The position numbers and the translations under genes were made by a program. From Heliocidaris erythrogramma (Eukaryota > Echinodermata > Echinoidea > Camarodonta > Echinometridae), in contig CM046870.1 in NCBI GenBank assembly GCA_025617745.1, positions 2,324,785 to 2,388,784 on the forward strand: 64,000 bases of DNA, written 5' to 3'. Shown one piece after another: positions 56,747 to 64,000 of the stretch; within the stretch, counting starts at the first letter, position 1; the number at the start of each line of letters is the position of its first letter. The notes under the pieces were generated by a model, which did no database searches, was not told where the DNA came from, and saw only the letters and a program-made list of their open reading frames with translations.

Positions 56747-56750
56747 TTAA

Positions 56751-56955
56751 GGGAGGGGGAGGCAGGAGGGGTCGGGGAGGGGAGATATGACTGAGGAAGG
56801 GAGGAGGAATGAAGAGAGGAAGAAAGGGGGAGGGGAGTAGAAGAGAAAGAGGAGGATGTGAGATATACATGTATGGATATAGGGAAAACCTGTGTCTACA
56901 ACCCTCACTTTGTCGTTGAATGATGGGGGGAGGGGGGGGGGGAGGGTGGTAAATG
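56751..56955. repeat. purine-rich G/A low-complexity tract
   Basis: GGGAGG/GAGGAA runs, ending in a G run near 56928-56947. Confidence 0.8.
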
Positions 56956-56959
56956 TAAC

Positions 56960-58441
56960 TTGATATGTACATTGAATTATTAAAAAAAAATATATGACAT
57001 ATATTTAGATCTTGGTAACCTGTAATACAGCTTACCAATATTGCCTTTTATACTCATATAGCAATGCATGCAAACTGAAAATTTTTTCACCTTTGCAGAA
57101 TGCACTGGAGTACATGTAACACTCATTGTAGTACATCCACACAGCGTGATATTTATAGCCGCCTTTCATACAAATTGGATAACATCTTCTGTGTTATTTA
57201 TTCAGATGTAGTTAACTTTGGCTTAGAATTGCTTTTTCACCTTCAAGGCAATTAGTACTATACTAAAAAGTTGGACATATTGCATATTTTGTACAAGGGA
57301 CATTTGTATGTACATGTTTGAAATCAACTTTTTAGACAATCACTAATTTTATTTATTTAAAAAAAAATTATTGAAATTACCCTCAAAACTAAATCATTAT
57401 TAAGGATTAGAGTATATTAAGAGGAATAAATAATTTTCAAGGTCCTCTCGGCACTTAAGTTGGGGTCAACTTTTCTAATCGCAAGTCGCTTTTAGTTTAT
57501 TTTGAGTGTATTTCACCTTTGCCATATATCTATTTTTTGAAGTACTGTACGTGTAAATATTTTGAATCTTAGTAACATTTCCCTGTTTTAAATATACATC
57601 TACATGTACGAGCTAAAAAACTTACTGTAGCTGTGTAGAGCAAACTATTTTCTATTAATCGGTTCATTAAAGAATAGAACAGAATACAACAATACAAAGA
57701 ATACAACAGGAAATATTGAGGTTAATATGATTTACTTGTAATGTCAGGGACAAAACAGCTCAGTGAGTTATAAATACAAATTCATAATCCAGCAAAGACA
57801 ATAGCTGGCCACCCCTATGCAAACAATGGAATGACCTGGTATTTTCTTCACTGCCCATAGTTTTGCCTGCATGCTGAAATCTGTAGTCATTATCCACACA
57901 CATTGTGTGTACTACCCCTAGAGCTAAACAGCTGTGTGTGAGCTGAGATAGAGAGAGAGAGAGAGTGCTGTGTGTGGACATATCGGGGTTCGTATCTCTT
58001 GGAGTTGTGTTGAGCTCTCCCATCTGAGGGCTGGTACAAAGAATATTACTCCAGCTTGCTTCATCTCTCCTCAAGGAGGACTGCATCAATAGCTGATACC
58101 ACTGGGGTGAAGTTCGTGGGTAGAAAACGGTAGGTGCATGTGTGTATGTGTGTGTGTTTCATATTTCTTCCTGCCTTGCATTAGGAGGCTTGTGCGTGTA
58201 TGTTTTTGGAAGAGAGAGGAAGATATGCGGCATATTTGTGATGCATCTCCCCTCAAGGCTTGACTGGCATGCCTTACTACACGGCCAGCCAGCCAGCTAG
58301 CTAGTTAAACCGGGGTTATTTGCATGTCTGCGCTTCATCAGCTCTTAGCGAGTGATGCATACACTATGAACGGATGCCAGTTACAGAGATCAGTTAAGAC
58401 ACGGCTACAAATCTTGAGAGCTATTTAGGAGATACCCGTGG
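56960..58441. other. no coding gene; possible 5' UTR/promoter from about 57900
   Basis: AT-rich up to about 57880, then GC-richer with a GA microsatellite (57948-57965) and a GT repeat (58139-58158). The GC-richer part runs straight into the candidate first exon at 58442 and would be its leader. No initiation motif is clear. Confidence 0.35.
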
Positions 58442-58547
58442 ATGGAGGAGCACTTGCATATTTCCGTGGAAATGCACAATATTCCTCCCGCATCATTCGC
58501 CACTGCATTGAGCATTTTTCTCCCTTGGCTTGTCTTCTTCAATGGAG
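58442..58547 (+). CDS. candidate first coding exon with a signal peptide (version 1)
   Basis: The ATG at 58442 has an in-frame stop upstream (58415-58417) and opens 35 codons plus one base, ending at GAG|GTATGA, a plausible donor. The C-terminal part is hydrophobic (ATALSIFLPWLVFF), as in a signal peptide; the internal Met at residue 11 would give a compact signal of 25 residues. A phase-1 intron after a signal-peptide exon is common in secreted and receptor genes. No downstream exon is seen, so the gene would continue beyond this window. Chance is not excluded. Confidence 0.35.
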
Positions 58548-58596
58548 GTATGATGTGTAGTTAGTAAGCATCTTGGAACGCATCTCTGACAGACAG

Positions 58597-58682
58597 ATGA
58601 TGCACAAACTTGAGCTGGGTGTTCTTCATGTTCTTTGGGTATCCATCATCGCATTCTCAACTTCATCAACAGACCTTCAGCG
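58597..58682 (+). CDS. candidate first coding exon with a signal peptide (version 2)
   Basis: Two adjacent ATGs (58597, 58600) open 28 codons plus two bases up to GCG|GTAGGA. The sequence has a charged start (MMHKLE), a hydrophobic core (LGVLHVLWVSIIAFS) and a small-residue end (TSS), an ideal signal-peptide layout. The frame differs from version 1; if both lie in one mRNA, version 1 would be an upstream frame. No later exon is visible. I slightly prefer this version on signal-peptide quality. Confidence 0.38.
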
Positions 58683-58689
58683 GTAGGAA

Positions 58690-59386
58690 CCATCTTTTCA
58701 CCACAGCGTTTTGTCACAGCCTCCCCCGAGTTTTTGCAATTATTCAAGCGGAACAGCTAGCTAATACAATGTACATGTACATGTAGCTAGTACTGCATAC
58801 ACAGGCTTCAGAGGATCGTGCATCTCCTGACAAAGCTTTGTTGACAAGATAAGCGTGAAATTCTCATCACTGATGCGTTCTCGAACCTCTGAATTTTTGG
58901 ATTACTCATTTGTTTATACAACAATATTCGGCACAGGAAAATTTTAATGCTTTGCTCAGCCTTGCCTTCAATGATGATAATGCACACATCACTTAAACGA
59001 GGAACATATTCATCTAAAGGATTATTTCCATGAGCATAACATGGCTGGAAAAGCATATCAATTACGTTGATACTTGTGTAAATGTACAGAATTTTTAACT
59101 ATCTGCACAAAACATTGGTCAAGGTAGGTTATACGTAATCATGGTTGAGTGTTGGTGCACTCACTGTGCACTGTTTATTAAGTATTTTGCGTGATTATCT
59201 TGTAGTTGTTTATGTATGTGTATTGTTTCAAAAGAAAACAATATGCATTATAATGTAGATGTACGTGTATGAGTTTTACTAATGCCACTGTCTGCAATGG
59301 ATAACCTCAGCTGGGTTATGAGAGCTGAGAGCAACAAATAATACTCAAGGAGATTTGCCTCCAAACAAGTGAGCTCTCGAAAAGCT
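58690..59386. other. no gene recognised
   Basis: TACATGTACATGTAG lies near 58772. The 82-codon minus frame 58808-59056 has no motif. It would be intron if either candidate exon is real. Confidence 0.35.
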
Positions 59387-59528
59387 CCAGGGCTCTGTTT
59401 CATAAAACTTGTCATCAATGACCAGTTGCAAAACTGTTATAAGCTACTGAAATCCTTGCATCTGATTGGCTGAGAGCAAATTTGTCGGTAAAAATCACTG
59501 ACAAGACACATGATGAAATTCCCCCCAG
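59387..59528 (+). mobile_element. MITE, TTTCATAAAACTTGTCA family
   Basis: CCAGGGCTCTGTTTCATAAA at the left, ATGATGAAATTCCCCCCAG at the right, with the shared core. Confidence 0.8.
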
Positions 59529-59882
59529 AAGAGAAAGTGAAACATAGCTCTGGTAAAAAAAATAAAATATAAGGAAATATCACTGTACATGTATTAAAAG
59601 CTACAATGTATAGCAAATAAAAAAACCAAAAAAAACTCGAATATATTAAAAAACAAAGAAAACTGTTTTTACCATGCTCCAAACATCCCAGACTGTACCC
59701 TAGTTCTGCCTGACGGTGGGTGCCCTAATTCTTACCCAGTGCATTGTCGCAGTCAATCATAGCCACGCTGACTGACATTGTGATAACACAATTAGCGGGA
59801 TGAATAAGCCAATTATTTCTAACCACTGTAAATTATCTTTGTGTGATAATGTGTTATGAAGCAAAACAATGGTCCATACGTA

Positions 59883-60070
59883 CAGTGGCAGATTTTTTTG
59901 GGGACACTTCCGGCCCATGCCCCCCATTGAAAGAAAAGTGTACATTGTGGTCCCCTTTTTTTAAACTGATAACCCTTGTATTAATAACTTTTTTTTTTGG
60001 GCTTGTCAGAAATTTTTCTTTGAGAGTTATGTCCCCCCCCCCCTTTTACAAAATCCTGGATTTGCCCCAG
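59883..60070. mobile_element. hAT-like G-rich MITE, complete
   Basis: CAGTGGCAGATTTTTTTGGG at the left; the right end reverse-complemented is CTGGGGCAAATCCAGG. The flanks CATACGTA (59875-59882) and CATACATA (60071-60078) match at 7 of 8. 188 bp; internal GCTTGTCAG and CCGGCCCATGCCCC are family marks. Confidence 0.82.
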
Positions 60071-60078
60071 CATACATA

Positions 60079-61211
60079 CATGTTTTAGAATGGTCTGATG
60101 TTTACATGCCTACAGTTAGATTGGCTGTCATTATTGTTTAGTGGTGCTATGATCATAAGAGGGGGGTACTTATTAGGTGGCCAAAATACATGTACGTATT
60201 TACATGTTGTACGTATGCATGTAGCTTTGTAAATCTTCATGTATAGCGTTTGTGTATCAAAGCAGAATGATTCTTACTTGAAAGTTTCTCTCAAAATACC
60301 ATTTTTACAGCAATAATAATCTAGGTTTTATATTGCCTCTATCATGAGTAATAGTGCTGTGAGATGTATTGCATAATAACATGAAACATGGGTCGTGACT
60401 TTACTAGACAACATCAATCATTTTAGAATTAATATTCTTTTGATTATCAGATGCGACAGACGTCACTCTACTCCTTGTATGTCTCAATGTACAAAATACT
60501 GTTCATTGGAGTTCGTTTGGGACTTGCTGAACTAAATGTAAATGTCAGATTTTCTTCCTGGTAATTTCATGTATTTCTTTTGGGTCTTTTTATCACCCCT
60601 CTTTGTTCAAGTATTTCAAAGCTCTGGTAGAACTTTTTCCCAGGTTTAATGTAAATCACTGATCACTCTATGCTTCTGTGTATTTCAGTTCACTGTGATT
60701 TAACTGCACAGGTATAGAAGTCTTCACCAGTCCATCGCTGCCTGGTGGCTGACAGCTCGATGACATAATTAACGAGCGTTAACCTAATTAGTAATGTCCA
60801 CACTCTCCCATTATTCAACGCATTGATCTGTCTTTTCAAGCCTCTAGACGGAGTGTACAATATACTTGGCTCATTGCAAGGGGATGTATTACATTACCGT
60901 TTCTGTAACATATGAAATTGTTGTAGGTTTAACCAAGGAGGTATCAGTGCCTCCCATAGCAGTTCAGAGTTTTCTGAAGGTCTCGTTATCAGTTTTTCCT
61001 CCTCAAGTTGGTACCCATTATCCTTATTTTCCACTCCTGCATACATGTACATGTACATTGTACAAGTTTAACAAAAAATTAATGCATATTGAATGAACCA
61101 ATGTGAATGAAAATAACTTGATTCAATGTAAAAATGGCCAATTCGTATATGAAAATAGTGATTATTAATTGCACTCTGTATTGCCAATTTAGAGACTTTA
61201 ATGATTATTGA
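60079..61211. other. no gene recognised
   Basis: AT-rich DNA with several ACATGTACATG stretches. The 76-codon frame 60866-61096 has no motif. Confidence 0.45.
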
Positions 61212-61629
61212 CCCTTTCAGGACAGGAATTATGTAAGGGCTAAATTGATCACATTTTGTTCTTCAAATTGGCAACATTAATATTTTTCATTTAATGCTAC
61301 ATGGTTCTAATAAGGTGTAATGCCTTTGAAAACAATATACATGGTTAGAAATATGTTGAAAAGTGGACAAAATTGCCAATTTTGATGAAAAAACAATGAC
61401 TTTGAATTTCTCAATGTGTTGCCAATTTAAGGACTTTAAAGCTTATTCTTGTTTTAAAAATTCCTGGCATCAAACGCAGCATGGTCATGCAACAAAAATG
61501 GACATACATGTAGTGTGTGTGTGAGGAACATTTTGCTCTTTCCACTCATGCATCTGGTATATTTTTTAGAGCTCTGAATCAAAAGTTCATGAGCCAAACC
61601 ACAAAATGTGGTCAATTGTCTCAAAAGGG
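61212..61629 (+). mobile_element. piggyBac-like MITE (copy 2)
   Basis: It starts CCCTTTCAGGACAGG after TTGA and ends CTCAAAAGGG before TTAA (61630-61633). Interior shared with 46862-47266 (reverse) and 62528-62986. About 418 bp, non-coding. Confidence 0.72.
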
Positions 61630-61967
61630 TTAACTATTAAATCGTTCTTATTCCTGGACGGCTAAATGTAGTGCAGCATTAGAAGTGGACTCAAAACTGT
61701 TTTGTAATTCTTGCCATTTCTGCTTATGTGTAATGTGTAATACCTAGCATTGTGGATCAAAAGATAATCCCAAAATGCCTCTGAAATGAGACACTAAACT
61801 GGGGATGAGTAATCCTTGTACTTTTATTTTGGAATGACATTTTCTTCCTTCCTGAGTCCGCCACCCTTTTCCTCCCTGTTTTTATGGAGGCCTGAGGAAA
61901 TTACTGTTTGCAGAGATCTACAATTACAACTGTACAATTTATTTCCTCACTGTGTTTAATAGTACTA

Positions 61968-62316
61968 GGCTTTTTACATTTGCAAAATTTTGCTTAGTCC
62001 TGTACTATCGGTGGGGCTAAACAAGGATTTAGCCCCACCGATAGTAAGGGACTATAAAGCTTAGCCCACTTTCTTTTCACAATGCATTTTACCAAAGTGG
62101 GTGAACTCCACGATAGTATGGGATTATGTTAGCCCTGGACTAAAGCAGTGTTAGCCCTACCAAAGGTGGGGCTAAGTGCTCTGGCTAGGGAAATAGTACA
62201 GGAGTAAAACTGTGAAAAGCAAAAAAAATATAGTCCGGGGTTAAGGATAGTAGTTAAGTACAGGGTTAAGGATAGTAGTTAAGTACAGGGTTAAAAGAAA
62301 TCAAGTGTAAAAAGCC
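61968..62316. mobile_element. TIR element with a perfect internal palindrome
   Basis: The ends GGCTTTTTACATTTG and CAAGTGTAAAAAGCC are flanked by TA. Inside, ACTATCGGTGGGGCTAAA (62004-62021) and TTTAGCCCCACCGATAGT (62028-62045) are exact reverse complements, and GGTTAAGGATAGTAGTTAAG repeats in tandem near 62252-62300. Confidence 0.7.
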
Positions 62317-62527
62317 TATAATAGGCCCACATTGTACAGGAAATGTACTGTGGGGTCCTAAGGTGAACAGTCCTCTGAAATTTACAGTGACCCTCAAATT
62401 TGATCAGTTATTCCTTTGAGATATTAAAGCAAGACACCCTTGACCTAAACATGATAGTCAGGTTGGAGCCCTGCATGATAACATGTGATAATCATATATC
62501 GCCTATTGAGAGCAAGGAGGGCATTAA

Positions 62528-62986
62528 CCCTTTCATGACACCAATAATTTCAGGACTAAATTGATCACATTCTGTTCATCAAATTGGCAACAATAATATT
62601 TTCCTTTTAATGCTACATGGTTCTAACAAAATATCTCTGAATACAACAGGCATGGTAATTAAGGAACTCTGTTGATAAAATTTATAACTTGCTAATTTAG
62701 ATAAACAATTATTATGAACCTCTCGATGTGTTGCCAATTTAAGGATTTTAAAGCTTATTCTCCTTTTTAAGATTCCTGGCATCAAATTGCAATATGGGCC
62801 CTCTTGTATAAAAAGTTGCGTTTAATTGCAACTCAAAAACTCAAACGAAAGTCCCAAATACTCGTTCCTGATTGGTTGAATATCAGGTTGCGTTTAAAAT
62901 TTTGAGTTGCGTTTAATCGCACCTTTTTATGCAAGAGGGCCATGGTCATGCATCCAAAATGGACACAAATTGATATCTTTCAAGGG
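62528..62986 (+). mobile_element. piggyBac-like MITE (copy 3), split by another MITE
   Basis: TTAA (62524-62527) precedes CCCTTTCATGACACC. The right end reads TTTCAAGGG and then TAAC. Shared interior GCTACATGGTTCTAA and GTGTTGCCAATTTAAGGA. It is internally shorter than copy 2 and contains the insert at 62797-62941. Confidence 0.68.
62797..62941. mobile_element. 145-bp MITE nested in the piggyBac-like copy
   Basis: The TIRs GGCCCTCTTGTATAAAAAGT and, reverse-complemented from the right end, GGCCCTCTTGCATAAAAAGG are followed inward by GCGTTTAAT/TTGCAACTC-type pairing. ATG flanks both sides (62794-62796, 62942-62944). Copy 2 at 61481-61483 shows the single ATG of the empty site. Confidence 0.85.
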
Positions 62987-62989
62987 TAA

Positions 62990-63345
62990 CGCTGAAAATA
63001 TGTATTCATGTAGGCCACAGACATGTCCATGTACTTGTAGTGTAGGGTAAATTAACATGGAAAAGGTCAGATATTGTTCACAACATGATAAAAGAAGTAT
63101 ACAAAAAACACTGTAGACTCGACCTTGAGACTTACTTAATTGGTCTTGTATACTATGGAAACAGTACATGTATGTATCAACACTATGTTTTAGGACTAAA
63201 TACAATATTACTATTAAAGGTGTATGATTTTTACTCTTGAAGCAAAAGGGAAAGAGACAGCTGATCAAATATTTATAAATAAGGACTGATAAATGGTGAT
63301 GGTATCTGAGAGTTGTTTACGCATGCATCACATGAAGTAGAAGTA
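62990..63345. other. no gene recognised
   Basis: AT-rich. The 113-codon minus frame 62927-63268 has no motif and overlaps the MITE end. Confidence 0.45.
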
Positions 63346-63349
63346 AGAG

Positions 63350-63525
63350 GCAGCTCCAGGCTTTTTTTAAAGGGTGGGGGGAGGGGTCCAATCCCCACTC
63401 CTAAAACAATATGATTTTACTTTAAGGAGGTCCATTTCACCAAATTTCCTAACAAGAAAAAAAAAGGGGATCTGGAACCCTATAACACCCCCCCCCCAAT
63501 TTCTGCCCCTGGCCGGCAGGAGACC
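63350..63525. mobile_element. hAT-like G-rich MITE, degraded
   Basis: GAGGCAGCTCCAGGC at the left, then a G-rich block, and a C run with CAATTTCTGCCCCTG at the right. The outer bases do not give a clear duplication. Confidence 0.45.
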
Positions 63526-64000
63526 GATGACCACTAACAAACATGCTGGGTGTCATCTTGCCCCCAAGAGAGGCATTGAACTTGCCAAAAATATCAGCTG
63601 GTCAAATTAATGGTGTCATGTTCGGCATAGCTTAGCCATGCGTGTAGCTCAGTGACTCAAACCTAGAGCAGTTTCTCATACATGTAGATCATGGTTATAA
63701 TACTTGGTTTTGTGGGAATCTAGTGTACATGTATAGTACTGCAGTCAGAATTATGAAACCTGTAAAAAAAAAAATATGCCTTTTTGGATTTTCTATTGTA
63801 ACATGAGCTTTCTTTATATAGGCTGGACATGTCAATGTTTAAATGAAGAGAAGATATTTTCAATATTTCACAGCTTTGTTTGTTTGATAAAATGCTTTCT
63901 AAAGCCAAGTTATACTGGCGTAGCTTTGAGAGGGACATTCCCCCCCCCCCCCCATTCAAATGACCAAAAATGAAAAAAAGAAAAAGAAAAAGGAAGAAGG
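63526..64000. other. no gene; hAT-like end and A-rich sequence at the edge
   Basis: TGGCGTAGCTTTGAGAGGGA followed by a C run at 63917-63953 resembles another hAT-like end. The window closes in A/G-rich low complexity. Confidence 0.4.

Noticed and set aside
1-64000. LTR retroelements, viral copies or Polinton-type elements
   Set aside because: No long terminal repeats, protease-integrase order, capsid or envelope-like frames were seen. All reverse transcriptase sequence here is LINE type.

Overview
The window reads as non-bacterial, intron-bearing, repeat-rich genomic DNA from a marine invertebrate. My best guess is a sea-urchin-like echinoderm. That is an inference from the AT-rich background, the very many short terminal-inverted-repeat elements, the long G/C homopolymers, the frequent TACATGTA palindromes and the I/Nimb-type LINE; no single-copy host gene here fixes the species.

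Layout. Positions 1-5228 (minus strand) hold a LINE with two open reading frames, a gag-like ORF1 and an endonuclease-reverse transcriptase-RNase H ORF2. I translated ORF2 by hand and it stays open for 1,214 codons to the left edge. Positions 5.5-10.6 kb hold G-rich MITE pieces, the arm of a subterminal-repeat transposon, and two decayed LINE 3' fragments with a MITE between them that carries two inverted tRNA-like sequences. Positions 11.4-15.1 kb hold the best host-gene candidate: a three-exon gene (first exon non-coding) for a 70-residue secreted precursor with a Lys-Arg site and a four-cysteine C-terminal peptide. A tandemly duplicated 5' block lies in front of it and several MITEs sit in its second intron. 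Positions 15-24 kb are dense in repeats: GA microsatellites, a 994-bp element with subterminal repeats, a LINE fragment, and a 1.6-kb hAT-like element filled with a tandem repeat of about 206 bp.

Positions 24-31 kb are mostly unremarkable AT-rich DNA. Positions 31.5-37.6 kb hold a GC-rich minisatellite, two blocks of a novel repeat array with a 260-bp period, two MITEs nested in that array, and a 120-bp polypyrimidine tract. Positions 39.7-44.3 kb form a large interrupted inverted duplication. Between its arms lie a G-rich array, a 97-bp tandem repeat and an inverted-repeat element carrying a tRNA-Arg-like sequence plus telomere-type TTAGGG repeats. Positions 45-64 kb hold more MITEs, some nested, one LINE 3' end, and at 58.4-58.7 kb two overlapping candidates for the signal-peptide-coding first exon of a plus-strand gene that would continue outside the window.

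Only the LINE, the small peptide gene and, weakly, the 58.5-kb exon look like functional coding DNA. Most other open frames come from low-complexity sequence or chance. No CRISPR array, rRNA, intact tRNA, LTR element or viral copy was recognised.
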